Positions 45,426 to 54,873 of a stretch of 64,000 bases of DNA are shown piece after piece. The notes beneath the pieces were generated by a model that had not been told where the DNA came from, searched no databases, and worked only from the letters and a program-made list of their open reading frames with translations. Each line of letters starts with the position of its first letter. Positions within the stretch are counted from its first letter, which is position 1. Both the position numbers and the translations under genes were made by a program. Origin of the DNA: Alloscardovia venturai (GTDB taxonomy: Bacteria; Actinomycetota; Actinomycetes; Actinomycetales; Bifidobacteriaceae); assembly GCF_042676605.1 (NCBI RefSeq), contig NZ_JBHTHQ010000011.1:29109-93108 (forward strand). Direction: 5' to 3'.

Positions 45426-46994
45426 TTAGTGAGAATTGCGCGATACAGTGATATTTTCTAATGGTAAGTAGCGTTCGACCATACTAGTAGGAAGTCCTGT
45501 GAGAGTGGACTTTGATGCGATGACAGGCGTCTCGCTATAGAGCCAGATGATAGGCACGTCTTGAGCAAGAGTATCTGCCACGGTCTCTGTTGCCTGCGCG
45601 TAAGCTGCCTCAGTTTCCGCACTCTCGACGGCATTCCATTGGCTCTCGATAGAGGAGTTTGTGTAATTGATGAAGTAGTTTGGGTCTACCATAGTACCTA
45701 TGTCATGGCTTGACGTGTAATCGACGATAGCCATATCAAATTGCTTCCTGCCGATTACTTGGTCGTTCCACTCTTCGTCACTCAAACCTCGCGCTGTGAC
45801 CGTGCCGCCTACTTGAGTGAATTGCTGAATAAGGATACGAGCGAGTTTGTCTGCTCCTGAACTTGTCTTATACGCCAAAGTGAGATTTCGCGCATACCCG
45901 AAATAAGATAGAAGACTTCGTGCATGAGTGAGATTTGCATCTGTGGGGTATGTTTTAAATCCAGGGTCTAGCTCAGCTACGGGTCCGCCGATAGGATTGG
46001 CGCTAATGCCAAGCTGATTGATGACCGAAGTGCGGTCAAGCATAGCGTTATATCCTTGGCGTATGCGCGTGTCAGAGAAGAGAGAATCAGCGTCATTATT
46101 GAGTGCTACGGCCCAGCGGTGAAGGCTTTTTGAGGTGGTAGCAGTCAGGGATTTGTCCGTTTGGAGACTTTCGGAGATTCGTACAGTAGACGAGCTGTTT
46201 GGCGTATCGCTCAGCGGAACGATGGCATCGATTGTGCCGCTTTTCAGTTCTTGTGCTGCCTGCTGTGCGTCAGAAATCGTCTTCAGCGTCACCGTAGATG
46301 CGTAATTCTGGGATCCGCGCCAGTACTGTGGGTTAGCACTCAGAGTGAGTGACTTTCCTGCCGAGAAGTGTGCTACGGTGTAAGGTCCAGAACCAATTGC
46401 CATTTGCGATTTGTCATAGTGGGCTTCACTGTCATAGATAATGCCTGCACGAGTGCTCAGTGCCCACAAAAGCGTAGGGTCACTCTGGCTGAGAGTGAGA
46501 GTAACCGTGCTGTCTTTGCCTGCTATATTTGTAATGCGAGCTAGAGCATCTGCTCCTTGAGTGTGCTGCTGAATGGTCTGCTGAAGCGAATACACTACGT
46601 CTGCACTGTCCAAGACATGGCCGTTTGAGAAACGCATATGAGGGTAAAGCGTAAAGGTGTATGTCTTCTTATCTGCAGAAATATTCCACGACCGAGCAAC
46701 TCCAGTCTGCGTCGGCTTGTTTACATCATCGTGGCCGACAAGAGTTTGATACACATTAGGAACGAGAGCCTGGTCCACAGCGGTAGAAGAGTTGGTAGTC
46801 ACATCGAGGGACGTGAGCGGTCGAGAAGTGGCAATGGTCAAGCTTGTCCCATTCCCATTCTTGATATGAGAGAAAGCGGCAAATGGACCGATTCTGTGTA
46901 TATATCCCCACACGCAGCCGATAATCAGTGCAAGGACAACGATGACTGATACAAAGATAACTGCTGGATTTACTCTACTTTTCTCTTCACCCAT
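45426..46994 (-). CDS. peptide/solute-binding protein of ABC type (SBP_bac_5)
   Basis: A 522-residue extracytoplasmic binding protein. The N-terminal helix VIFVSVIVVLALIIGC (about 12-27) could be a membrane anchor or end in a lipobox with Cys27. The mature part contains VPNVYQTLVGHDDV, VARSWNISADKKTYTFTLYPHMRFSNGHVLDSADVVYS, the family signature for oligopeptide- and nickel-binding proteins. No permease or ATPase genes are adjacent, so it is an orphan component. Its ligand is unknown. Confidence 0.85.
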   Translation of the reverse strand: MGEEKSRVNPAVIFVSVIVVLALIIGCVWGYIHRIGPFAAFSHIKNGNGTSLTIATSRPLTSLDVTTNSSTAVDQALVPNVYQTLVGHDDVNKPTQTGVARSWNISADKKTYTFTLYPHMRFSNGHVLDSADVVYSLQQTIQQHTQGADALARITNIAGKDSTVTLTLSQSDPTLLWALSTRAGIIYDSEAHYDKSQMAIGSGPYTVAHFSAGKSLTLSANPQYWRGSQNYASTVTLKTISDAQQAAQELKSGTIDAIVPLSDTPNSSSTVRISESLQTDKSLTATTSKSLHRWAVALNNDADSLFSDTRIRQGYNAMLDRTSVINQLGISANPIGGPVAELDPGFKTYPTDANLTHARSLLSYFGYARNLTLAYKTSSGADKLARILIQQFTQVGGTVTARGLSDEEWNDQVIGRKQFDMAIVDYTSSHDIGTMVDPNYFINYTNSSIESQWNAVESAETEAAYAQATETVADTLAQDVPIIWLYSETPVIASKSTLTGLPTSMVERYLPLENITVSRNSH

Positions 46995-47013
46995 AGAGCA
47001 CTAGTTTACGGTA

Positions 47014-47691
47014 TTAGTCGATAAACAGTCCAAAACTCGGGCAGGTTTTACGCAGCGGACACACGAGACATTCTGGTTTGCGAGCATGACACGTAGAGCG
47101 TCCGAAAAGGATTAAACGATGAGAAACATCCTTCCACTGCGAAGGTTCAAAATGCTTCGTAACCTCTTTTTCAATTTTTACGGGATCAGGATTTTTGAGT
47201 GTCCACCCACTACGCCAATGTAAACGCCCACTGACTCGGGTGACATGCGTATCTACAGGGAATCCTGGTTTGTCAAAAGCGTTGCCAAGGACGACATTTG
47301 CGGTCTTACGTCCCACGCCGGGGAGAGTAGTAAGCTCTTCCATCGTTTGCGGAACTTCTCCGTTGAAATTATCAACGAGCGATCGAGCAATATCAACAGC
47401 ATGGACTGATTTTGCGCGCCAAAAACCAATGGAATGAATAATCTGACCGATAATTTCCACATTTCCCTCAGCCATTTTTTCTGGCGTTGGATAGAGATCA
47501 AAGAGCTCAGGAGTGACCATATTGACACGTTTATCTGTAGTCTGCGCGCTGAGCATAGTGGCGATGAGAAGCTCAAAAGGATTGCGAAAATCTAAAGCCG
47601 GTTGAGGATTGGGGATAGTCTCGCAAAGAATCGCATACTCGTGTTGGATACGCTCATCGCGCTCGCGAGCAGTTTCACGTGAAGTAACCAT
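47014..47691 (-). CDS. nth: endonuclease III (DNA glycosylase/AP lyase)
   Basis: A 225-residue base-excision repair enzyme. The helix-hairpin-helix LTTLPGVGRKTANVVLGNAF contains the catalytic Lys region, VDTHVTRVSGRL carries the catalytic Asp, and the C-terminal 4Fe-4S Cys pattern is C-x6-C-x2-C-x5-C (CHARKPECLVCPLRKTC). It removes oxidised pyrimidines. It lies between glnR and the solute-binding gene on the same strand. Confidence 0.93.
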   Translation of the reverse strand: MVTSRETARERDERIQHEYAILCETIPNPQPALDFRNPFELLIATMLSAQTTDKRVNMVTPELFDLYPTPEKMAEGNVEIIGQIIHSIGFWRAKSVHAVDIARSLVDNFNGEVPQTMEELTTLPGVGRKTANVVLGNAFDKPGFPVDTHVTRVSGRLHWRSGWTLKNPDPVKIEKEVTKHFEPSQWKDVSHRLILFGRSTCHARKPECLVCPLRKTCPSFGLFID

Positions 47692-47711
47692 AGTGGTATT
47701 TGATGATACTC

Positions 47712-48497
47712 CTATGACTTTTGTTTCGGGTGTACACTTTGTGGAGGATCGAAACGGTAACCAACATTGCGTACGGTGCCTATGACATATTCAAATTCCA
47801 CTCCAAGCTTTGCGCGCAATCGTCTCACATGGACATCTACAGTGCGCGTTCCACCGTAATAGTCGTAACCCCATACTTCTTGAAGGAGCTGACTACGGGT
47901 AAAGGCGCGTCCGGGGTGCATAACGAAATATTTGAGGAGTTCAAACTCTTTATACGCTAGGTCTAATGGTTCTCCGCGGAGAGTAGCAGAGTAGCCGATG
48001 GTATCTACTTCTAGCTCCCCACACGTGATGATTCCATCGCGCTCTTGTGAGACTGCATCTCCATGAGCTTCAAAGTTTGAAGTGCTTGCAGAGGAATTAA
48101 AAGAGTGCGATTTCGATGTGGGCGGCGTCGATTGCATCGAAGCGGTGTGCAATCCGCCTCCAGTGATGATACGCACGCGAGTTTCTACCTCGGCAGGGCT
48201 GGCTGTGTCGACGACAAAATCTGTGGCGTTCCAACTCGCATTAAAGCCAAGGCAACCTCCTTCGCTCAAGATAACGATGAGGGGGACTTGTATGCCTGAA
48301 GCTTCGGTGAGGGAACACCATTGCTTTGCTGAGGCTACTTCGTGCCGCGCGTCAACGAACACGATAGTGTTATCCGGTATGCGCACTATTGATGATGTAT
48401 CTGCGGGTAGTACGCGGACGCGGTGCTGGAGAAGTGCTAAAGCAGGTAATACACTTGCAGGGTCTTCGGCGTTAGTGATGAGAGTCAAATCACTCAT
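47712..48497 (-). CDS. glnR: GlnR-type orphan response regulator
   Basis: A 261-residue OmpR-type regulator with an atypical receiver domain: the N-terminus MSDLTLITNAEDPASVLPALALLQHRVRV and DTASPAEVETRVR match actinobacterial GlnR, the global nitrogen regulator. The winged helix (about 155-250) ends RTVDVHVRRLRAKLG and VIGTVRNVGYRF. No histidine kinase gene is adjacent, as is usual for GlnR. ATG 48497 follows AAAGGAG; the longer frame from 48584 overlaps the divergent gene's promoter and adds unrelated residues. Confidence 0.85.
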   Translation of the reverse strand: MSDLTLITNAEDPASVLPALALLQHRVRVLPADTSSIVRIPDNTIVFVDARHEVASAKQWCSLTEASGIQVPLIVILSEGGCLGFNASWNATDFVVDTASPAEVETRVRIITGGGLHTASMQSTPPTSKSHSFNSSASTSNFEAHGDAVSQERDGIITCGELEVDTIGYSATLRGEPLDLAYKEFELLKYFVMHPGRAFTRSQLLQEVWGYDYYGGTRTVDVHVRRLRAKLGVEFEYVIGTVRNVGYRFDPPQSVHPKQKS

Positions 48498-48593
48498 AGT
48501 CACTCCTTTACCAGTTTGCCCTGCTTTACGATTACTATGAATAATACTAAATACTTCGCACGATGTGAGTGTGTGATAGTCCAAGGAGCGAAT

Positions 48594-49268
48594 ATGACGA
48601 AGAATCAGAGTGTTCTCACTGCAGGCATCGTGGGGGCGGCAGCTACTGCGCTTATGTGTTTCGTGATATTTTTTATCGCCTTAATCGGTCAAAGTGATTT
48701 TGTTCCTTGGATAACGGCCGCTATTGTACTTGCGGTTGCAGGAGCTTTTGTTCTGCTTTATCCAGCAGAAATTTATACACGAACTGCTGGTGTCTCTCGT
48801 ATTTTTGGTTTTGCAACGGCACTTGCAAGTATCATAGCTGCACTTGTAACGCGCTCGCTCGAACGTCTTGGTATCGCAATTCTCATGCTGATGTTTATCA
48901 GTATCGCTGGAGGATTCCTCTTCGAAATGCTACGTAAAGAACGCGTAGAGCTTATTAAATCATTATCGCAAATTGTCTTTATGAGCTTTGCGGGATTATG
49001 TGCATCGGGCTGGATAATACTTGTGCAAGCAGTGGTCTTAGTGGCTTATCACATGGCTATAGTTGGGGGAATTGTCGTCGGAGTCCTCGTATGTGCTCTC
49101 TTCATAATGCTTACGTGTGCTCTTGCACGTGGGGCCGGCGATAGTGCTACCAAGGGGACGAGCATGTCCGCATCTGTGTGGGGGTATATGTTTGCTGTTC
49201 CTGTGTTTTCTGGGATTTTTCCGCTGATAATGGTACTTGTATGCGCCCTTATGGAAAATCTCCGCTAG
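48594..49268 (+). CDS. seven-helix membrane protein of unknown function
   Basis: A 224-residue highly hydrophobic protein with about seven membrane helices and few charged residues apart from the ERLG and RKERVELIKS loops. No family is recognised. AAGGAG lies 6 bases before the ATG at 48594; the frame extends upstream to 48516 with no support. It is divergent from glnR and could be under nitrogen control, but no GlnR box was sought exhaustively. Confidence 0.7.
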   Translation: MTKNQSVLTAGIVGAAATALMCFVIFFIALIGQSDFVPWITAAIVLAVAGAFVLLYPAEIYTRTAGVSRIFGFATALASIIAALVTRSLERLGIAILMLMFISIAGGFLFEMLRKERVELIKSLSQIVFMSFAGLCASGWIILVQAVVLVAYHMAIVGGIVVGVLVCALFIMLTCALARGAGDSATKGTSMSASVWGYMFAVPVFSGIFPLIMVLVCALMENLR

Positions 49269-49578
49269 TATCGGTGTGCTGTTTTGTCGGAATAGCGCAC
49301 TTGCTCTTGAGGGTGGAAACTACGGTTGCCAGAGGATTGCCATTCTCTCTTGTGCATAGTTTATGTGGCTTAATACGATAAAGGGCTTTCTCGCTAACGC
49401 ACAGGGAAGTACGTTTTTGAGAAAACCCTAAACTTTAAGCAGCGAAAAGTAGATAGAAAATAAAGAGAAAGAGACGTGACTTAAATCTTACAAAATTACA
49501 TCACAATTTTGCAAAACTCATTATCGCCCATCTGCTTGTCTATATTGTCATTGTCTATATTCCGCTTACTGTGCTTGA
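49269..49578. other. 310-base gap between convergent genes
   Basis: The gap holds one terminator-like hairpin, AGGGCTTTCTC (49382-49392) with GAGAAAACCCT (49419-49429, one mismatch). GTCTATATT occurs twice near 49539-49562, just past the ppa stop. No ORF with a ribosome site was found. Confidence 0.5.
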
Positions 49579-50070
49579 TTATTTGGCATCCGCAAGACGC
49601 TTGCGAGCAGCTACGATTTCTTCCTCAGCCTTGTCTACAGAAGTCCAGTAAGATCCTGGGAGAACTTCCTTACCTGGTTCAAGAGCCTTGTACTGATTGA
49701 AGAAGTGCTCGATTTCCTTCTTGTGGAATTCGTTGACATCATCAATATCTTTGATATCGTCAAAGCGTGGATCTGCTGGTACACACAGAACCTTATCGTC
49801 GCCGCCAGCTTCATCAACCATGTGATAAAGTCCCACTGCTCGGCACTCTACGATGCAGCCAGGGAATACTGAATTTGGAATCATTACGAGAGCATCGAGT
49901 GGATCACCATCTTCGCCGAGGGTGCCTTCGATGTAACCATAATCATCTGGGTAGCCCATAGAAGTGAAGAGGGTACGGTCGAGCATGATACGACCGGTTT
50001 CGTGGTCTACTTCGTATTTGTTCTTTGAGCCGCGTGGGATCTCAACGAGAACGTTAAATGTTTCTGCCAT
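49579..50070 (-). CDS. ppa: inorganic pyrophosphatase
   Basis: A 163-residue family I soluble pyrophosphatase. The metal-binding signature is DGDPLDALVMI near residue 63, with the N-terminal VEIPRGSKNKYEVDHETG. It hydrolyses PPi to drive biosynthetic reactions. ATG 50070 follows AAGGAG; the frame extends to 50094 without support. Codon bias is strong, consistent with high expression. Confidence 0.95.
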   Translation of the reverse strand: MAETFNVLVEIPRGSKNKYEVDHETGRIMLDRTLFTSMGYPDDYGYIEGTLGEDGDPLDALVMIPNSVFPGCIVECRAVGLYHMVDEAGGDDKVLCVPADPRFDDIKDIDDVNEFHKKEIEHFFNQYKALEPGKEVLPGSYWTSVDKAEEEIVAARKRLADAK

Positions 50071-50215
50071 TATTTCTCCTTGGAGAAGGGTCATTTACGC
50101 TTGTATTCAAACGTATTAGTTCTTTAGCTTACTTGTCACTCAGTATAAGACGCACTGTACGCTGTGCGCTCTCGCATTTCGTACACGCAGTATATGTATG
50201 TTTCATGCGCCACGG

Positions 50216-50224
50216 TTATCCACA
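50216..50224 (+). promoter_or_regulatory. consensus DnaA box upstream of the adhesin gene
   Basis: TTATCCACA is a perfect DnaA box. It is isolated, so it is noted rather than interpreted. Confidence 0.4.
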
Positions 50225-50339
50225 TCGGTACACATTTATTCTGTAAGTTTCTAGGAACGTACACTTTGCTGCACGCTTGAAGTACTCATTCGTTTATCGT
50301 CAACGAGATAAAACGGGACAAAAGAGAAAGGAAACTTTC

Positions 50340-52631
50340 ATGATGAGACGACGAGTACGACATGCTGTGCGGTGGTGTGCAGCTTTGATTGCCATAGTTG
50401 CTGTATGTGCTATGCCAATTATTGGCATGCATGTGCCGAAAGCCTTTGCGAAGAGTTCCTCGGGCACTCTTACTGCGGCTAGTCCATCGCTATCTTTACA
50501 TGCGCCGCAAGAGCCGGAATTATGGCTCGGTGTCATAGCTGTCACTTCCCAAGGTGACTATGTGTACTGTAAGCAGTGGGGAATTGACTCAACTTTGACT
50601 TTTACTAATTCTGTACGATTACCAGACACGCCTCAAACTAGGTCTATGGCATATCTTCTTAATCACTATCGGTCAAGTAACGATGCTTTAACTCAAGCTG
50701 CTCTGGGTTATCTTGTGCATGATTACTTTGAGAGCGACCAGACTCGCGATGCGAAGTGGATACCGCATCGTGACTATTTGAAACAGAACATTCCTGGACT
50801 AGAGCAGCGCGTGAATCAGCTCTGGGATGAGGGCACGTCGCATGCCGTTGAAAGTGCTACAGCTACAGTGTCTTATGCCCTAGAAAAGCGTAAGGGCAAG
50901 GTCAGTATCCAGCTCGTTAATGCGCAGAAGCAGACGGTATCCGGTGTCAAAGCGACAGTTACTCTCAATGGCCCTGCAAAGTTCGTGTCTACAGGGACGC
51001 AGAATATTCAAATGACTTCAAGCAATACACCTCAGGATTTTGACTGGGTAGCCGCGGGACAAGGTGAGGTCAGCGCAGATGTGAGTGTTGACGTAGGAAC
51101 CTTAGACTCTCTTGACTCTCGTCAAGATTTCATCCGACTTGGTGATATGACCCAAGCAAGAATGACGGCGGTAAAGTTTGATGTTAAAAAGTCGTTCCAA
51201 CCGACAATACAGACGAAAACTCCTACTGCTGTCTTGAAGGAAGGTGTCGTCCCAGAAGACCATGTGCAGTTAACTGTACGAAATAAAGCTTTGTGGGAAA
51301 AGGGAATAAGTTTCAAAGCAACAGGCTATCTTTACGCTGATATGACGGCACAGGATATGCAAGCGCTGCTTACATCACAGGAGGCTCAGGTCAAGAAGAG
51401 TGATACTGCCGATAGTTACCTTTCTAGGCTTGATTCACTCCACCTCAAACGCAAAGCTGTGGCACAGACTACAATTTCAGAAATTGATACCGACTACACG
51501 GTCAGTGCGCGTACATTAGGGAATCAAAACCTTCCCTATAATCGGAGTAAAGATAATTTTGCAAGTTGGGTGTGGGTTATAAAGAAGTCAGATCAGACAC
51601 CTGAAATGCAAGAATGGATAGACCATGATGCTATTTCTGGACTTTTGGATCCGTTGGAAAGCTACTCAACAGCGCAAAAACTTAGCGTTGACTCTGTCGT
51701 GACGGAGCATCATGCGATTGTAGGAACGACACTCAGCGATCGCATTACTGTAGCAGGGTATCCGGATGATCATGGTATATATAAAGGCACTCCAGGAATG
51801 CTGTGGAAACCAGATCTTGAGTTTGCTCAGGTCAGTGTCTATTGGTCCAAAAATAAGCCTGACCGTGCCGAGGCTCCACACGATGATACTGACCACAAAC
51901 TCGTAGGCACGTGGGACTTTAAGGCTGTCAATGGCACGATTTATGTCGGCGGTGGGAAGCCTGATGGGCATGACAATCCTGTCCATATCAATGCGGAGGC
52001 TCCTGGCTACTATGCGTTTGTCTATCACTTTGCGGGGGATTCGCGAGTAGATTCTGTGGACAGTCCGTGGAATGACGAGTGGGAGTGCACTCAGGTTACG
52101 CAGGAAGCGACTCCGAATAATGCGCGGATTGTGACGCATGTCAGCAATTCCCACGTCGATAAAGGCGAAAAATTTAATGATGTAGCAGTTGTAACGGGCA
52201 GTATAAAGGAAGGGGCTTTTGTTACTTTCACTGCGTATGATGCCGTGGAAAACTCTGAAATGATGGGAACGACGAGATATCTCACTCATGAACGTCATGT
52301 GCGTATCACTGCTGACATGAAGCAGAAAGATGGTAGCTACAAAGTAACAAGCCCTGAAGTAAAAACTGACAATAGCGGGACAGTATACTGGAAAGCTACC
52401 TTGTGGAATGCGAGGGGAGAGATTCTTGCTTCCCATGGGCTCGGAGTTGAGGGTGAAGAAACGCATGTACAGACTCCACCTCCGGCTACGCCGAAGAATA
52501 ACCTTGCCCAGACAGGTACTAATGTCGTATCAGTAGCGTCGGCTCTTGCTGCATTTGCGGGTTTTGGAGTGATTACTCTGATGACTTTGGGTGGTCTTCG
52601 GTCCAAGATGAACAAATCTCGCAGGGAGTAG
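50340..52631 (+). CDS. sortase-anchored adhesin with N-terminal thioester domain
   Basis: A 763-residue surface protein. Signal peptide of about 37 residues ending Lys-Ala-Phe-Ala. The N-terminal domain has Cys77 in GDYVYCKQWG and TQAA (Thr118-Gln119) in DALTQAALGYLVHDYF, the Cys and TQxA pair that forms an internal thioester for covalent attachment to host targets. Repeated beta domains follow, one starting VVTEHHAIVGTTLSDRITVAGYPDDHG, similar to VaFE-type repeats. The C-terminus is LAQTG (about 722-726), a hydrophobic helix and a basic tail, a sortase signal of the LAxTG variety. AAAGGAAAC precedes the ATG. No sortase gene is adjacent. Confidence 0.8.
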   Translation: MMRRRVRHAVRWCAALIAIVAVCAMPIIGMHVPKAFAKSSSGTLTAASPSLSLHAPQEPELWLGVIAVTSQGDYVYCKQWGIDSTLTFTNSVRLPDTPQTRSMAYLLNHYRSSNDALTQAALGYLVHDYFESDQTRDAKWIPHRDYLKQNIPGLEQRVNQLWDEGTSHAVESATATVSYALEKRKGKVSIQLVNAQKQTVSGVKATVTLNGPAKFVSTGTQNIQMTSSNTPQDFDWVAAGQGEVSADVSVDVGTLDSLDSRQDFIRLGDMTQARMTAVKFDVKKSFQPTIQTKTPTAVLKEGVVPEDHVQLTVRNKALWEKGISFKATGYLYADMTAQDMQALLTSQEAQVKKSDTADSYLSRLDSLHLKRKAVAQTTISEIDTDYTVSARTLGNQNLPYNRSKDNFASWVWVIKKSDQTPEMQEWIDHDAISGLLDPLESYSTAQKLSVDSVVTEHHAIVGTTLSDRITVAGYPDDHGIYKGTPGMLWKPDLEFAQVSVYWSKNKPDRAEAPHDDTDHKLVGTWDFKAVNGTIYVGGGKPDGHDNPVHINAEAPGYYAFVYHFAGDSRVDSVDSPWNDEWECTQVTQEATPNNARIVTHVSNSHVDKGEKFNDVAVVTGSIKEGAFVTFTAYDAVENSEMMGTTRYLTHERHVRITADMKQKDGSYKVTSPEVKTDNSGTVYWKATLWNARGEILASHGLGVEGEETHVQTPPPATPKNNLAQTGTNVVSVASALAAFAGFGVITLMTLGGLRSKMNKSRRE

Positions 52632-52822
52632 AAGTAAGAGGCGAGTAGAAGGCAAGCAAAGCTACACAAATTTAAAAGAGCCAGAGCCTCGCGACACGTC
52701 ATAAATCACAAGGATTTTGTTCGGTTTGCGTGGCTTTGGTTCTATAAAGTGAAAATTTGAGTGTAGAATGTTAAAAGTCATCGAACGCTGGTGTTTGACG
52801 ACGTTTCAATGAAGGAGTTGTT

Positions 52823-53833
52823 ATGAAGGCAATTGTTGCCACTAAAGATAAGAAAGCTGCTGTAGTCGATAAGGAACTGCGCCCATTGCGTTATGGTGAA
52901 GCATTGCTTGATATGGAATGCTGCGGTGTGTGCCATACTGATATGCACGTGATGCATCAGGATTTCGGTGATAAGACTGGCGTTATTCTTGGGCATGAGG
53001 GCATTGGTGTCGTCAAGGAAGTCGCAGAGGGCGTGACGACTTTGAAGATTGGTGACCGCGTATCTGTGGCGTGGTTCTTCCAAGGGTGTGGTCACTGTGA
53101 ATACTGCACTACTGGTCGTGAGACTTTGTGTCGCGAGGTGCTCAATGCTGGCTACACTGCTGATGGTGGTATGGCTCAGGAGTGCATTGTTCCTGCAGAT
53201 TATGCGGTCAAGGTTCCAGAGGGACTTGACTCTATGGCTGCTTCTTCCATCACATGTGCAGGTGTTACTACGTACAAGGCAATCAAGGAGTCTGGTGTAC
53301 ATCCAGGTGAATGGCTCTTGATTTCTGGCCTTGGTGGCTTGGGAAACCTCGCATTGCAGTATGCGAAGAATGTTTTCCAGGCTAAGGTTATCGCTGTCGA
53401 CATTAATGATGAGCAGCTCGAGTTTGCGCGTAAGTTTGGCGCAGATATGACTATTAACCCATTGAAGGAGGACGTAGGCGAAGTAGTGCAGCGTGAATGT
53501 GGTGGTGCACATGGTGCTGTCGTCACTGCAGTAGGTAAGAGCGCATTCAACGGTGCTGTTGATGCTTTGCGTGCTGGTGGCACTCTGGCAGCTGTCGGTT
53601 TGCCTACAGAATCTATGGATTTGGCCATTCCTCGTCTCGTTCTTGATGGCATTCGTGTAGTTGGTTCCCTCGTAGGCACTCGTAAGGATCTTGAAGAAGC
53701 ATTCCAGTTTGGTGCTGAAGGTAAGGTCGTGCCACAGTGCCAGTCACGTCCAATGGAAGACATCAATGACATCTTCGACGAGATGGCTTCTGGTAAGATT
53801 CGCGGACGTATGGTCATTGATTTGAAGCACTAA
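52823..53833 (+). CDS. adhP: zinc-dependent alcohol dehydrogenase AdhP
   Basis: A 336-residue medium-chain dehydrogenase. Catalytic zinc ligands: Cys37 in CGVCHTDMH and the GHEGIG His. Structural zinc: four Cys in GCGHCEYCTTGRETLC. The NAD site is GLGGLGNLALQYA followed by the acidic VDIND. The whole sequence closely follows E. coli AdhP, including length. It oxidises ethanol and reduces acetaldehyde. GAAGGAG lies 7 bases before the ATG, and a strong terminator follows, so it is a single-gene unit. Confidence 0.94.
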   Translation: MKAIVATKDKKAAVVDKELRPLRYGEALLDMECCGVCHTDMHVMHQDFGDKTGVILGHEGIGVVKEVAEGVTTLKIGDRVSVAWFFQGCGHCEYCTTGRETLCREVLNAGYTADGGMAQECIVPADYAVKVPEGLDSMAASSITCAGVTTYKAIKESGVHPGEWLLISGLGGLGNLALQYAKNVFQAKVIAVDINDEQLEFARKFGADMTINPLKEDVGEVVQRECGGAHGAVVTAVGKSAFNGAVDALRAGGTLAAVGLPTESMDLAIPRLVLDGIRVVGSLVGTRKDLEEAFQFGAEGKVVPQCQSRPMEDINDIFDEMASGKIRGRMVIDLKH

Positions 53834-53914
53834 GACATACGAGTGCAGCGAATACTATGTCGTGTAGAGTAGTGAATATCGCGTTGAGCGTCTAGAGCGT
53901 GAAACGATGATATA

Positions 53915-53961
53915 AAATTAGGTGGTGAAAACGTTGTAAAGTTTTCACCACCTAATTTTTT
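53915..53961 (+). terminator. adhP terminator (bidirectional with nrdG)
   Basis: AAATTAGGTGGTGAAAAC (53915-53932) pairs perfectly over 18 bp with 53941-53958, followed by six T residues. The strongest terminator in the window. Confidence 0.9.
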
Positions 53962-53983
53962 CGACGGCTAGATTGTCTGTCTA

Positions 53984-54730
53984 TTATGCATTCTCACTCG
54001 CATCTTCTGAGGCTGCGCGATTTTTGCCATAAATCTCTGGGATAAAACGTTCTTGGTCGTGAAGCCTCCCCCATACAATAGGGCGTCCTTCTTCGAAACT
54101 TTTCTTCACATCGAGGATACGCTGGTTTGAAGAGCCTCTGAACTGTAATAATGAATCATGCAGAGTGCTGATATAGCGTCCATCGACGAGTACATCAATG
54201 TTGTGGAGAAGCTCTAGTTTATCTGTAGTCTCACCGTCTCGCATGAGCTCCTCCCACGTATAGCCAGTCCAGCACCAGATATCTTTGCTATCTCCAAACT
54301 CTGCACGAAAACGGTTAGTAAGCTGCAGGAGCATAGGAGTATTTAAGAGTGGCTCGCCGCCAAGAAGCGTCAGACCCTGAATATAATCATGGCGCATATC
54401 TTCTATGATGGCATTTTCAAGTTCTAGGGTGTACTCATGTCCCGCTTGGAAATCCCAAATGGATGAGTTATAGCACTCATGACAGTGGAAAGGGCATCCG
54501 CTGACATAGAGAGAGCAACGAATCCCTTCGCCATCGGTCACGATATTACGCTTATAGTCAGCGACCATATTCCGCGTGAGTTTTCTACCATCCCACTGCC
54601 CTGCCTTAGGGTTGTTTGCGAGCTCTGTAGGAATAGAAGGGCCTCGGTGAGTCTCATGCGCTGCGAAGTCGCGGTGTGCGCTGGTGCGTGGGTGAGGTGC
54701 TCTACCAGTTTTTATAAAGTCATCAGTCAC
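53984..54730 (-). CDS. nrdG: anaerobic ribonucleotide reductase activating protein
   Basis: A 248-residue radical-SAM activase. The 4Fe-4S cluster is CxxxCxxC: Cys79, Cys83 and Cys86 in SGCPFHCHECYN. It installs the glycyl radical on NrdD. Compared with the usual 150-170 residues there is an N-terminal extension of about 60 residues (APHPRTSAHRDFAAH...) with no recognised fold and a longer C-terminus. The start is GTG 54730 with AAGG 10 bases upstream. It follows nrdD on the same strand. Confidence 0.9.
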   Translation of the reverse strand: MTDDFIKTGRAPHPRTSAHRDFAAHETHRGPSIPTELANNPKAGQWDGRKLTRNMVADYKRNIVTDGEGIRCSLYVSGCPFHCHECYNSSIWDFQAGHEYTLELENAIIEDMRHDYIQGLTLLGGEPLLNTPMLLQLTNRFRAEFGDSKDIWCWTGYTWEELMRDGETTDKLELLHNIDVLVDGRYISTLHDSLLQFRGSSNQRILDVKKSFEEGRPIVWGRLHDQERFIPEIYGKNRAASEDASENA

Positions 54731-54873
54731 AGCAAAGGTACCTTGTTTTTTCTTACTTTTCTTTCATACTTATAAATTTATAAGAGCCGTAAAGCACAAA
54801 CTAGAACAAGAGAGCTTGGATTACGATAAATACTCCAAGCTCTCTATGCACAAATGTACTTTCTGATTAGAGC

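Noticed and set aside
51666..52466. A 266-codon minus-strand frame
   Set aside because: It lies inside the adhesin gene. Its Ile/Arg-rich sequence has no motif, and no ribosome site precedes it.
52778..53512. A 244-codon minus-strand frame
   Set aside because: It is antisense to adhP, which has intact zinc and NAD motifs.
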